Source: Gnetum montanum (Eukaryota > Streptophyta > Gnetopsida > Gnetales > Gnetaceae). From it: 64,000 nucleotides of DNA. Positions 1 through 10,400 of the stretch are shown here, one piece after another. The stretch is taken from NCBI GenBank assembly GCA_015680685.1, contig MNCI01001065.1, forward strand, positions 618,629 to 682,628, read 5' to 3'. Made by a program: the position numbers and the translations under genes. The notes beneath the pieces are model-generated. The model was not told where the DNA came from. It did no database searches and saw nothing but the letters and a program-made list of their open reading frames with translations. Position 1 is the first letter of the stretch. Each line of letters begins with the position of its first letter.

Positions 1-99
1 TGTAAAGACGCATAAGCACCTAGTCCTTGGAATTCTACCAGATCGTGCGTGGACGCTCGTATTCGTATGGTTGAGCATAGGATACCTTGCTGCTCATCA
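1..99 (+). repeat. Element A 5' LTR, last 99 bp
   Basis: The first 99 bases match the end of the LTR at 14059-14896, including the run attcgtatggttgagc and the terminal CTCATCA. The primer-binding site follows after one spacer base. The rest of this LTR is outside the window. Confidence 0.9.
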
Positions 100-100
100 T

Positions 101-118
101 TGGTGTCATTGTCGGGAA
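101..118 (+). other. Element A primer-binding site (tRNA-Asp)
   Basis: TGGTGTCATTGTCGGGAA is a mutated form of TGGCGCCGTTGCCGGGGA, the complement of the plant tRNA-Asp 3' end. Better-preserved versions occur at 22271 (element C) and 38495 (element F). It starts one base after the LTR, where minus-strand DNA synthesis begins. Confidence 0.85.
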
Positions 119-237
119 CTTTGTTGTTTGTGCGCTAAATAGAACTTAGGAAATCTTCCCAGCGTTGGAACGAACCCTTTGGGTTGGTTATTTTACAATT
201 ATTAAAAAGAGGAATATTGCACACTGAATAGACAATC

Positions 238-2223
238 ATGTCTCCTTCTTCTTACAAGAGTGCTTCACTACCTAGGTTTGATATAGGAAACAATCGGAGG
301 CATAGTACATATGATGATCTGCCAATACCCCAACAGTTTCATGTGGTATATGTTCATCCAGATGAGTATGTACCAAACTTCACCTTTATCCTCCACCAGG
401 ATTTAGAAGGTAACATAGTGTTACCTCCCGATCACTCAGTCCCAAGCATGCTTCTTCGTGCTCTCACACGAATTGGTATGTAGCACTTAGAGGCAGAGTA
501 CGTTGTGCATGAACATGACTCGAGAGAGTATCGACCCATAGAGGCACAACGTCAAAGGGACCTACAATAGGAGAGACATCACAAATCTATGAAGGGTAAG
601 TGATCTCAGGATGTCCCACATGTCCTAAGTAAGAACGAGGATGGTGAACCTACGTTAGGAGGTCTCCCACGAAACAATATTCCTTCTGTTGACTTTGATC
701 AAGGAGTTGTGTATTAGAACCTTTACTCAACCATCCATAACCTAGGTTCTGATACCAATGGACACAAAGGGTCTGAAAAAGGAACACAAACACATGATAA
801 AGATGGGCATTCTGATTGTAACTACGATTGAGGCCATGACCACCAAAGAGAAGGTAGCAGGCACTGTCATGGTACTAGTCCTCCTTCTTCTTTACCTTCA
901 TCATCTCCTTCATCCTCTCCTTCATGGTTTGGATGTAGTCGTAAAGGAAAAGACCCTGAGGATAATGGTAAGAAAAATAGGNGTTTGGATGTAGTCGTAA
1001 AGGAAAAGACCCTGAGGATAATGGTAAGAAAAATAGGGATCATAGACGAAATAGTTGAGAAAGGGGATGAGGGCATTCTAGAGAAGCTCATCATGAAAGA
1101 AGGGAGAGTAGGGAACAACGTAGGCATCATAGGCACCATAGACAGTACGATCACAATGAACCCCTACTCGCTACCCAAAGTATGCTAGATATAACTGAGA
1201 CCGTTAGGATTCCAACAAAGACCAAAAAGATAGTAGGATCAAAAGATTAAACATGAAAAATATCCCACGATTTGAAGGGGGATACAACGTTGATCCTCAA
1301 AACCATCTACAAGCATTTCATGATGCATGTGCTTTCCAAAATATAGAGAATAAATGGAAAAAACTTAAGTTATTTCCATGGACACTGGTCAAAGAAGTGG
1401 AAAGCTGGTACCGGTCCTTAAAATCGGAATCCATTCACCAATGGCATACCATGTACAAACTGTTTAACGATAAGTATCAAACGTACTCACGAGTGTCCAA
1501 CCTACGAAAGCAAATCCAAGGATGAAAACAGGGAGGACATGAACCCTTGGATGCTACCATGGGCTGATATTATGCATTGTTACATTATTGCCTAGGCCAT
1601 GGTTACTCGCAGAGGGAACAACTACGCCATCTCGTAGATGGGCTTAGGCATGAAATGCAAAGGACCCTTGGGACTTATGCCCAAGGAAGGCTATTTGAGC
1701 TTAGGGCCCATCAAGCACAAAAATTGTTGGAGCAAGTTGCTAAAGAGGAAGGTGAGTTAAGGAAAAGAGAAAGTGCGAAAGAATATAATAGAGATCCTTC
1801 TCTCCGAAAGAAGGGAGTTAGATTTTGTGAGGATGAAGAAGAGTCATCACTTGAAGAGATGGTGAACAAGAAAACTTTGCCCATTTAGAAATTTGCATCA
1901 GAAGTATCGGAAAAGGTAGATCAAATATGGGAATCCCTAGATAATAAATTTCAAACCATTCTTAAAATAGTAGAGGAGTCTAGGGAACAAAGTAGCGATC
2001 GAGAAAGGAGAAAAAAGAGAGAAGTTGAATATGCATGTAACAAAGGTAAGGATAAAGTGGTCATCATCGAAGAGGTTGTGGATTTGGATACAGACAATGA
2101 TGGTGGATGTGAGATATGCCAATATGACCATCCTAAGGGATGTTGCCCTGTAATCTCACATCTGTAGGAATCTGGGGTGTATGCACTCAACCCATGATTA
2201 AACAGAAGGCAAACACCCTGAAG
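238..2223 (+). pseudogene. gag: Element A gag, N-terminal and core part (broken)
   Basis: The capsid/nucleocapsid polyprotein gene begins at ATG 238 (MSPSSYKSAS) and is followed by the motif HPDEYVPNFTFILHQD, shared with D (48395) and G (minus strand near 62000). A basic, charged stretch follows around 770-1190. The retrotransposon gag core is at 1253-1890 (W-Y-R-S-L-K, then RYQTY-like and LRHEMQRTLG motifs). Near 2110-2165 a CCHC-like knuckle reads CEICQYDHPKGCCP. Several stops and frame changes (for example at 481 and 1522) show it is not translated whole. It breaks at 2228, where element B is inserted, and resumes at 7911. Confidence 0.82.
927..1037 (+). other. 55-bp tandem duplication around a single N (assembly join)
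   Basis: Bases 927-981 (gtttggatgtag ... aaaaatagg) are repeated at 983-1037 with one N between. The homologous place in element D (near 49110-49170) has a single copy. The likely cause is two contigs abutted without merging their overlap. Confidence 0.8.
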
Positions 2224-2228
2224 GTTAC
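2224..2228 (+). repeat. Target-site duplication of element B (left copy)
   Basis: GTTAC at 2224-2228 is repeated at 7911-7915, directly after element B. Removing B and one copy rejoins gag of element A to read as element D does near 50150 (ggttaccttatcctcaagg). Confidence 0.9.
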
Positions 2229-2394
2229 TGTCATGACCCTTTGAGCTACTGATGCCAAGGCTCGTGTGTAGGTGTGTGTGAGTTACGGTTGGTCCACACC
2301 CAAGGTATGGAAATACATCTATTAGCTATAGATGAATGCGAAGAGCATGTGTATCAAGTGAACAGGGTAACGGGAGTTACCACAATAGATGGAG

Positions 2395-2790
2395 CCGAGG
2401 GTGATGCATGCAAAGAGGCTACAGCTGGACTCATCCAAATGCAGCGCATGCACATTTGTTACCGTTGGGTGCGATGCATGTGAAGGGGCTATAGATGGAG
2501 TCATCCAGATGTAGTGCATGCACACCTGCTATCGCCAGTTGGGGTGAAGCAAACTTGTAGTGCCAGCTACGGGAGCGTAGCAAGCATGTCAAGTAACTAG
2601 AGTTACCAAAATAGATGGAGCTGAGCAAGATGCATGCAAGGCATGCTATAGCTGGATTCATCCAGATGCAGCGCATGCACATCTATTACTGCTAGACAGA
2701 GCCATGTGCAAGGCATCTGAAGGAGTTGCATCTGGAGGCATCCAAATGTAGCACATGCACATCTGCTATTGCCAGTTGGGGTGAAGTGGA
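2395..2790 (+). repeat. GCATGC-rich minisatellite in element B LTR
   Basis: Units of roughly 68 bp or more share atccagatg, a gcatgcacat core and tgctatcgccag. Copies begin near 2405, 2475, 2630 and 2705. The same block is in the 3' LTR at about 6720-7110, so it predates insertion. Confidence 0.75.
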
Positions 2791-2859
2791 TGGAGGATAG
2801 AACTACATGGCCCTGATTCTACGATGGTTGTAGATATGTAGGTAGCCAAGAGTGGATAG

Positions 2860-4410
2860 TTTTGGTGTAGTGTAAAAGATCAGGTATGCCCACACCTATA
2901 AACCCAAGAGGTGTTGGTGCACCTCTAGGGGGAGCCACTAAGAGTGATCGATGGAAGCTAGAAGATGTAGCACCAGTTGTGGGAGCACACTGGAAAGGCT
3001 ATGAGTGCCCGTGCCTGTAAACACAAGAGGTGTTGGTGCACCTCTAGAGAGATTGACGGGACTAATTGGTGTGAGCTATAGGATGTAGCGTTAGTCATAG
3101 GAGTGTACTAGTAAGGCAGGGAATGCCCACGCATGTAAACCCAGGAGGTGTTAGGGCACTTCTAGAGAGCCATGAGGGAAATTGACATGATGTAATGCCA
3201 GTGATGGGACACGATATCTCATAGGCCACGATATTGCGTTGACCCCTGCGATATTGCATATGCAATATCGCAGCTCGTCGCCTTGTCTATAAATAAGAGG
3301 CAACTTTCCCTTGTTTCCTCATCTAGATCTAGACCCTTAGCGAAAGTCTGGCAGTTTTACCCTTCCAGAGATAGAATAATTTCCATGTGCCCACAGTAGG
3401 AGTCTCAAAGTGAACGGATCTTTATTTGAGTAAATTTGTACCTGAGCACGCATTTGTGTACGGAAATAAGGACGAACTTTCTGATAAACCTTGTAGTGCA
3501 TGGACTAAGCTAAATAGGACTTAATTAATGTTAAATGTTGAAATGCTTTATTAGTTAATTAAATCTCTCTCAACCCTTAACTTCTAGTTAAGTGCATTCA
3601 GTACGACTGCTTCGAGCATGTGCGTTACGCTTGGTAACCCAGTAACGAATAGCGTTTGGTAATCCCAGCAGCGTTGCATTGGTTCAAGGTGTGAACGGTA
3701 AGTGGGATAGATACTGATGCTAGGGCATTAGAACTTAGTTAATGAAAGTTAGTCACTTAGTCTCTTCACCCTTTCCCTCATTAGCATAGGCAATAAAAAG
3801 ATAAAAGTTATAAAAATCATATACCTTAGACTTACTTAAACATACAATTGTGACAATACAAGTAAGTCTGGGAAGACAATGATTGATTAACCTTAAGTGT
3901 TCCATAAGGTGCGTAAGCACTTAGTCCTTGGAGTTTGACCGGATCGCGCGTGTAACGCTCGTATTTGTATGGTTGAGTGTAGGGGTACCTCACCACTCAT
4001 CAACTAGCTATGGAAGTGTACTGACACGGTCAAGAATTCCCGTGCCTTTGAACACATGAGGTGTTGGAGCACCTCTAGAGCTACTGGGATGCAACGCTAG
4101 TTACAAGAGCGTATTAGCAAGACCGAGAATGGACACATCTATAAACTCAAGGTGTTAGAGCACCTTTAGAGCTACAGGGTGTAGTGCCAATTGTGGGAGC
4201 ACACTGGCAAGAGTGGGAATGCCCGTGTCTATAAACTTGAGGTGTTGGAGCACCTCTAGAGCTATAGGATGTAGTGCCAGTTGCAAGAGCACATTCGCAA
4301 GACCGGGAATGTCTACGTCTATAAACTCAAGGTGTTGCAGTGCCTCTTGAGCTACAGGATGTAGCGCCAATTGTGGGAGTGCACTGGCAAGGCCAGAAAT
4401 GCCTGTGCCT
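2860..4410 (+). repeat. Second minisatellite in element B LTR, ~90-118 bp units, 7 copies
   Basis: The repeated core is aggtgttggtgcacctct, a palindromic ggtgca/tgcacc centre, followed by ggatgtagcgc and a ccgggaatgcc-like tail. Copies are near 2905, 3020, 3140, 4050, 4145, 4235 and 4325. The array is interrupted by the solo LTR at 3202-4002. The 3' LTR has about five copies (7220-7690). Confidence 0.8.
3202..4002 (+). mobile_element. Solo LTR of an element A/C-like family inside the B 5' LTR
   Basis: It begins TGATGGGACACGATATC and ends CACTCATCA, the same ends as the LTRs of A, C, D, F and G. A TATAAATA box is at 3288-3295, preceded by GATATC/CAATATCGC palindromes. It interrupts the B LTR between gtaatgccag and actagctatgg, where the 3' LTR reads gtaacgctagttatagg. 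Flanks gccag/actag look like a TSD eroded by two transitions. No internal region or partner LTR remains, so it arose by LTR-LTR recombination. This is a third nesting level. Confidence 0.85.
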
Positions 4411-4569
4411 ATACTTTTTGTATCATACCTTTGTGAGTAAAAGTTGGGAGATTTTCCTGTAAGCGCATTTTCCCTATTCTTGAGCATCGTTAGGAGTAGC
4501 TGGCTAAGTCAGGCACTTAGCGCTATCACCGGGTGAAAAATTTTCTGTTGTGATTCACTCAATGACAGT

Positions 4570-4587
4570 TGGTATCAGAGCAAGGTT
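4570..4587 (+). other. Element B primer-binding site (initiator tRNA-Met)
   Basis: TGGTATCAGAGCAAGGTT lies two bases after the LTR end. This is the standard plant tRNA-iMet primer site of Ty1/copia elements and chromoviruses. Confidence 0.92.
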
Positions 4588-4659
4588 GTTCATGATGGAG
4601 GACCTTGTTGAGCACGTTGCTACCTTGGAAGCATAGCAATGCACTGGTGGACACAGAGG

Positions 4660-5440
4660 AAACTCGAATCTCAGCTAGGTGAGATTGAGGACGTAAAGGT
4701 ACATCTATCATCCCTTGAGGATGACATCACATTGCTTAAGAGGATCATTGCAAAATTTTTAAATGGGGATGGAAACCTGGACAACTCCAAACTGAAAGTG
4801 CCAAAGCCAAAATAGTTTGGAAGAAGTTGGAACGTGAAGGAGATGGAAAACTTCATATGTGACATGGAGTAATACTTTTGTGCTTCTCATGTACCTGAGG
4901 ACCAGAGGGTCATGATCACTAGCATGTATCTTATGGGAGATGCAAAGCTCTCATGGAGGATGAAACTAGAGAATGATGTGAGTGCCAGTCATCCTCAAAC
5001 CTCAATAGGGGAGGTGTTGAGAAAGGAGTTGAAGGATTAGTTTCTTTAAAAGATGTTCAACTTCTTTTCAAGGTTGCAGCTGTGGGCTTAGGTAGAGCTA
5101 AGGAGGTAGAATGTTAAAGATCTGCTAATGGACATAGCCATTGGGGAAGACTTGGTCGATTAAGTAGGGTAATTTTGAATCCTTTTTAGAGCAGAAGAAG
5201 CCCCTGGACAAGGGCAAGAAGGGATGAAAGAAACATCAAGGTCCTAAAGATAAAGGAGGGGGCATCTTCCAAACCCAAGGTAGATGGAGACTTCTAAGGG
5301 AAGAAATTCTTGTCTGGACCACATCGGGCTTGTTATTGTCCATCAAGAGAGAGGCTCTTGACTCTCGAAATTTAGGAGGAGTCTGAGGGAGATGGTAGTA
5401 ATCCAAGGTATAGCCCGTTGTAGTTGTTAAACATCTTTGC
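4660..5440 (+). pseudogene. gag: Element B gag remnant
   Basis: Translation across stops gives a typical plant gypsy gag: a short coiled segment, then FGRSWNVKEMENFICDME, ITSMYLMGDAKLSWR, a KELKD motif and LWAXVELRR, in the order seen in chromovirus-type gag proteins. The region ends in a basic stretch and a degraded cysteine-rich segment (GPHRACYCPSRE) where the zinc knuckle should be. In-frame stops (for example at 4813 and 4870) and frame slips make it non-functional. It sits directly after the primer site and before the protease fragment. Confidence 0.75.
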
Positions 5441-5441
5441 T

Positions 5442-5612
5442 TTCCAAATGTCCAGCCAACCCAATGAGGTTATGTTTGTAGAGGTCTTCCTCAACAGACA
5501 GAAGGTGACGACAATGTTGGATATAGGAGCAACCAACAACTTTGCATCACAATGGTTGGTGCAGAAACTTGGCTTGACCATCGCCAAGAGAGGGGTGAAG
5601 TCACTATGCTAG
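5442..5612 (+). pseudogene. Element B retropepsin fragment
   Basis: The frame reads EVMFVEVFLNRQKVTTMLD then IGATNNFAS and KLGLTIAK. This is the fold of an aspartic protease of gypsy elements. The expected DTG catalytic triad reads DIG, so the Thr is lost. A stop follows at 5612. After it come scraps of the RT N-terminus (EAGYLRPLKAPYG, read across a stop near 5830) before the deletion. Confidence 0.72.
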
Positions 5613-5639
5613 GTGTCTTGGTGGAGGTTAAGGAGAACT

Positions 5640-6533
5640 AGACAGTGGAAGTACCCAATTGTGTGGGTGATCTGCTAACAAAATTGCAGATGTGATGCCG
5701 CTTGAACTACCTAAGGTCTTACATTTCAGGAGGAAGGTAGACCACCGAATAGAGCTAGAACTAGGGGCGAGAATGCTTGCAAGTGTTCTTGATTGCGATG
5801 GAGTTGATTGAGTTGTAGGAGTTGTTGGAGGCTGGTTACCTTCGACCTTTGAAGGCCCCGTATGGAGAACTAATGCTCTCCTTGAAATAGGCAAGGTGCA
5901 TGAGTACCTTGCAAAATTTGACTTTGATTGGGATAATTGACCTGGGTGGGAGAACCAGGTAGTAGATTCACTAAGTCGAAAAGATTGTATGTTCCCAAGG
6001 GTGGAGAAATACAACACAAAATCATGAGGGAAACTCATGATACCCAATGGGTTAGATACCCATGGATGATCAAACTTCTTTGATGGGATTGAGTCCTGCA
6101 GAGTTAATCTTTGGGCATCAGCCCATAACGCCATTGGAGGTGGCGAGATCAAAGTTGCACAGGAAATGCCCAGCAATGTATCGCTTTGCATGTGATAAAC
6201 AAAGCAATCTCAGGATAGCTTAGCCAAGGCACAGAGGCACATGAAGAAGTATGTTGAGCAAGATCGTAGGGTGATCTAGTTTGACTTCGATTAGGTTCAT
6301 CGACCTAGGTAGGAGAACTAGGCAACAGATGTGCTAAGTCAAACAGAATTCTGAAGAATGGCTGAGAGGATTCTTAGCCATTGGACCAAGGGTGCTAGTT
6401 GAAGGAATCAGCATGCACCAACTACTTAGTCTAGTGGAAGGATTGTAGTGGAGAGGACGCCACATGGAAATGTGATGTTACCTCATAGTCAATCCAATTA
6501 TACTTGGAGGGACTTCCGACATCGAACTCATTC
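5640..6533 (+). pseudogene. Element B pol remnant: RT N-terminal scrap joined to integrase C-terminal scrap
   Basis: After a short RT-like leader near 5800-5890 the sequence jumps to a piece reading GLSPAELIFGHQPITPLEV and then KCPAMYRFACDKQ (about 6085-6195). This resembles the end of the integrase, before a chromodomain, of plant chromoviruses. The RT palm with its YxDD motif, RNase H and the integrase DDE core are missing. The phrase gacctaggtgggagaac occurs twice (about 5940 and 6290), suggesting a local duplication. The open minus-strand frame over this region is a shadow. Confidence 0.6.
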
Positions 6534-6547
6534 GGTGGGGGTGGGTT
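6534..6547 (+). other. Element B polypurine tract
   Basis: GGTGGGGGTGGGTTT-like purine-rich run directly before the 3' LTR; the plus-strand primer site. Confidence 0.6.
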
Positions 6548-7910
6548 TAACACAACCCTTTGAGCTATTGATGCCAAGGCTCATGTGTAGGCATGTGTGA
6601 GTTATGGTTGGTCCACACCCAGGGTGTGGAAAGACTTCTGTTAGCTGCAAATGAATATGGAGCGCATGTGTATCAAGTGCACTGGGTAACAAGAGTTACC
6701 AAAATAGATGGAGTCAAGGGCGACACATGCGAAGAGACTATAGCTGGATGCATCCAGATGCAGTGCATGCACATTTGTTATCATTGGATGCAATGCATGC
6801 GAATGGGCTATAGCTGGAGTCATCCAGATGTAGCACATGCACATTTGCTATCACTAGTTGGGGCGAAGAAAACTTGTAGTGCCAGCTATAGGAGCGTAGC
6901 AAGCATGCTAGGTAACTGGAGTTACCAAAACAGATGGAGTCAAGAAAGATGCATGCAAGGTAGGATGTAGCTGGATTCATCCAGATGCAACGCATGCACA
7001 TTTGTTACTTCTAGATAGAGCCATATGCAAGGCATGTGAAGGGGTTACATCTGGAGGCATCCAAATGTAGCACATGCACATTTGCTATCACCAGTTGGGA
7101 TGAAGCAGATGGAGGACAGAACTACATGGACCTGATTCTATGATGATCATAGATATGTAGGCAGCCAAGAGTGGATAGTTTTGGTGTGGTGAAAAAGGTC
7201 GAGTATGCTTGCACCTATAAACCTAAGAGGTGTTGGTGCACCTCTAGGGGGAGCCACTGAGAGTGATCGATGGAAGCTATAGGATGTAGTGCCAGTTGTG
7301 GAAGCACATTGGCAAGGCCAGGAGTGCCCATGCCTGTAAACACAACAGGTGTTGGTGCACCTCTAGAGTGATTGCGGGGAGTGATCAGTGTGAGCTACAG
7401 GATGTAGCGCTAGTCACAGGGGTGTACTAGCAAGGCTGGGAATGCATGTGCTTGTAAACCCAAGAGGTGTTGCGGCACCTCTAGAGAGCCATGGGGGCAA
7501 TCGACATGATGTAACGCTAGTTATAGGAGTGTACTAGCAAGGTCGGGAATTCTTGCACCTTTGAACACACGAGGTATCGGAGCACCTCTAGAGCTACTGG
7601 GATGTAGCGCTAGTTATGAGAGTGTATTGGCAAGACTGGGAATGCTCACATCTATAAAATTGAAGTGTTGGAGCACCTCTAGAGCTATAGGATGTAGCAC
7701 CAATTGAGGGAGTGCACTGCCAAGGCCAGGAATGCCTGTGCCTATACTTGTTGTATCATACCTTTGTGAGTAAAGGTTGGGAGTTTTTCCTGTAAGCACA
7801 TTTCCCCTGTTCTTGAGCATCACTACACATTATTGGGAGTAGTTGGCTAAGTCAAGCACTTAGTGCTATCACTTGGTGAAAAAGTTTCTACTGCGATTCA
7901 CCCAATGATA
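6548..7910 (+). repeat. Element B 3' LTR
   Basis: Aligns with 2229-4567 once the solo LTR is removed. It begins TAACACAACCC (ancestral TG mutated) and ends CCCAATGATA. It carries about five copies of the aggtgttggtgcacctct unit against seven in the 5' LTR. The TSD GTTAC follows at 7911-7915. Confidence 0.88.
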
Positions 7911-8480
7911 GTTACCTTATCCTCAAGGTAACCCAAGGTAGTTCCACCAACCATTGGCGTATTATCCAAGTGGAACTCCACCACAACCAAATGAGCAATC
8001 TCAAAAATGGCAACACCCACAATTGTGGGGAATGCCACCACCACATCAACAGTACCCTTATTGTCAGCTTGACTTGTATGGATACTACATGCAGCAGCCA
8101 ATCTCTCCACGTGACTCTACTGGTCACGTCACTTCTCAGCCTCACTACCAAGCCCACGAGTACTTAGAACTTCTTCTCCTAGGGGTGATGTTCCACAAAT
8201 GTACTATCCTTCTCATTCAGCTACATCTCTTCCACCCTTAGCTCCATTACCACCTCCTCCAGCTATGCAGGGTGAGCTCCTTGCCCAGTCGTAGCAACAT
8301 AACGCTACAAGGGCTGTTAATCCTCAACCTACTGCTAGTTTAGACAACTGTACAAAGAAGAGATCCTTCTTTAGAATCAACAATCCAACTAAGTTCTTAC
8401 AACCATAAGCGAATGATTCTCCAAATGCCTCACCATCACTTGAAACTTTAGAACTCCCTTTAAACCAAAAACCATGCCCA
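7911..8480 (+). pseudogene. gag: Element A gag, C-terminal part after the B insertion
   Basis: The Pro/Gln/Tyr-rich tail of gag resumes: LAYYPSGTPPQPNEQS, then QQYPYCQLDLYGYYMQ and PISPRDSTGHVTSQPHYQ. Similar Pro/Tyr-rich tails end gag in D (50170-50700), G and, in diverged form, C, E and F. A frame slip near 8165 and later stops break it. Around 8350-8400 a basic segment (KKRSFFRINN) matches the FFRRD block near the gag end of C and F. Confidence 0.7.
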
Positions 8481-8499
8481 ACACATATGGTCATGTTGA

Positions 8500-9000
8500 C
8501 TTATTCTGTTACCAATTAGATTAAAGCTGGCCATCTTCTTAGGAAATTTTTTGATCTTGGAAGTCCTCTTATATATCTACAAATCACTGGGAATGAACTA
8601 TCCAAAGCTCTTTTGGATTCAGGTTCTAGTGTCAACTTAATCTCTCAAGAAATGTATAAAGCCTAGAACCTGCCTCCACTAAAAAAGAGTAACATACGTT
8701 TAGAGTTGGCCAACTAGTCCATCATTGTCCCATTAGGACTAGTAGAGGACATTGTCACCATTATTTGTGGATGTTCATATCCAGCCAACTTCCTAGTGAT
8801 TCAAGTTAACAACGGAAAGGGGGACTTCCCAATCATAATGGGAAGTCCATGGTTAAGCACAATTGATGTGCGCCTAGGAATATGTGATCTTTCCCTACAA
8901 ATATCAAAGGAAAACATGTTTAGAAAGATCGAGAAGAAGAAATTTCATGCAGCGCATACAATGACATGAGGTGTAATTACGTGCAGAAGTCCTGATTTGT
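8500..9000 (+). pseudogene. Element A retropepsin domain
   Basis: Translation gives GNELSKALLDSGSSVNLIS, with the active-site DSG at about 8615-8623. It then gives VPLGLVEDIVTII, then DFPIIMGSPWLSTID, the second conserved strand of gypsy aspartic proteases. The enzyme would cut the gag-pol polyprotein. The catalytic triad is intact but the frame contains stops (for example tag at 8666 and 8716). The homologous domain in D is at 50835-51230 and in G on the minus strand at 58990-59500, where the triad is destroyed. Confidence 0.82.
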
Positions 9001-9135
9001 ACAACATTTCACATTTCCTGCATGCAACCAGTGTGCACAAGTAACCAACATACAAAGATGCCTATATGCAGCAACCACAAGATAGGAAGGCACCCAGTGG
9101 CTGATAGTTAACCAAAGAGCAATTCAACTATATGC

Positions 9136-10400
9136 ATGGAACCAACTGAGGGTTTGACTTGCACTTACATTGATAGCATAGATACATTAGAGCAAGTCCA
9201 TCACCAACTTTCATGTCTTGACATTGAAAGTATCAACTGGGGGAAGTTGAAAATCCTTGAAAACTTTAAGCAAAATCCCCTTGATTTAAAATTGTTGCCC
9301 ATCGGTATGGAGTATACATTTCTAAAAAATGGAAAACTAGTAATTATTAATGCTAAGTTTTCTCCTCAACAAAAAGAGAGATTGCTGGAAATGGTAAACA
9401 AATGATTGAAAGCCTTTGCTTGGTTATATCCAGAATTAATTGGAATAGACCCTAGGATATGCCAGCATAGAATTTACACTGACCCCTCCATGAAGCCTCA
9501 ATGACAACTGCAGAGGTGACTGAACCCAAAGTGGAAGCAAGTGGTTAAAGACGAAATTGAACAAATTCTAAAAGCTAGGTTCATTTACCCTATTGCTGAT
9601 AGTGAATGGGTTAGTCCCTTAGTCATTATTCCCAAAAAGGGAGGTAAATGGAGAGTGTGTATAGACTTTAGGCTACTAAACATGGAAACATTCAAAGACC
9701 ACTTTTCATTGCCATTCATCAACCAAGTCTTAGACACCATTGTAGGGCATTGCTACTATAGTTTTTTGGATAGGTATAGTGGATACAGCCAAATCCAAAT
9801 AGTACCAGAAGACCAAGCCAAGACTACATTTACAAGTCCTTGGGGGACATTTGAATATAGACAGATGTCGTTTGGCTTGTGCAATGCCCTTGCAATGTTT
9901 TAACGTTTGGTTTTAAGTATCTTTCAGTAGCAAATAGGGATTGGTGTGGAGGTCTTCATGGATGATTTCTCCACCTATGGAGCAAACTTCGATCAAGCAT
10001 TAGACCGATTAGAAAAAGTACTAAAATGATGTGTTGAAATCAATTTAAGGCTTAACTAGCAAAAAATCCATTTAATGGTCCAGTAAGGTGTAGTATTAGT
10101 GCATAAGATTTCACAAACAGGGATAAAGGTAGACCCCGAAAAGATCAAAGTCATCCAAGGAATCATGCACCAACCTAAAATTGTAAAAGAAATCTGATCA
10201 TTCCTTGGACACACTGGCTATTACAGAAGATTCATTGAAAACTTTTCAAAGGTTTTAAAACTAGTAGTTGAATTAACGAAAAAGGATGTACCTTTTGAAT
10301 GGACCAAAGAATGTGAGTTAGCTTTTCAAACTTTGAAATAGAAGCTTGTAGAAACACCTATTCTACAAGCTCCTGACTGGTCCAAACAATTCCACTGACG
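9136..10400 (+). pseudogene. Element A reverse transcriptase domain
   Basis: The linker 9136-9405 leads into RT. Conserved blocks in order are WVSPLVIIPKKGGKWRVCID (9607-9666), a YYSFLDRYSGYSQIQI block, KTTFTSPWGTFEYRQM, SFGLCNA and the catalytic VFMDDFSTYG near 9952-9981. FMDDF with a following F/S-x-YG is typical of the Athila/Tat group. The polymerase would copy the element RNA from the tRNA-Asp primer. Stops at 9901 and 10027 and several in 10050-10340 disable it. The aspartate pair itself is intact. Confidence 0.9.

Larger units (their letters stand above)
2229..4567 (+). repeat. Element B 5' LTR (contains a solo LTR)
   Basis: It starts TGTCATGACCC and ends CTCAATGACA. Without the 801-bp solo LTR and its 5-bp duplication it is about 1.53 kb, against 1.36 kb for the 3' LTR. 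The difference fits two extra minisatellite units. No ORF inside it looks coding; the open frames here follow the tandem repeats. Confidence 0.88.
2229..7910 (+). mobile_element. Element B: defective chromovirus-like gypsy element nested in A
   Basis: Two long direct repeats (2229-4567 and 6548-7910) flank a 1.98-kb interior, with GTTAC target duplications. The primer site TGGTATCAGAGCAAGG after the 5' LTR is complementary to initiator tRNA-Met, unlike every other large element here. The interior keeps gag, a protease fragment and an integrase C-terminal fragment, but most of RT, RNase H and the integrase core are gone. The terminal TG and CA dinucleotides have mutated in the 3' LTR (TA...TA). 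Old and non-autonomous; inserted in A before the solo LTR entered it. Confidence 0.9.

Noticed and set aside
2274-2682. Several overlapping open frames on both strands in the B LTR
   Set aside because: They follow the tandem repeat units, recur in the 3' LTR, have odd Cys/His/Met-rich composition and no known motif; repeat by-products.
2860-4410. Regularly spaced repeats that could suggest a CRISPR array
   Set aside because: Units are contiguous ~90-118 bp minisatellites within an LTR, with no distinct spacers or cas genes, in plant DNA.
5628-6191. 187-codon minus-strand frame
   Set aside because: The plus strand here reads as protease, RT and integrase remnants of element B; the minus frame is a shadow.
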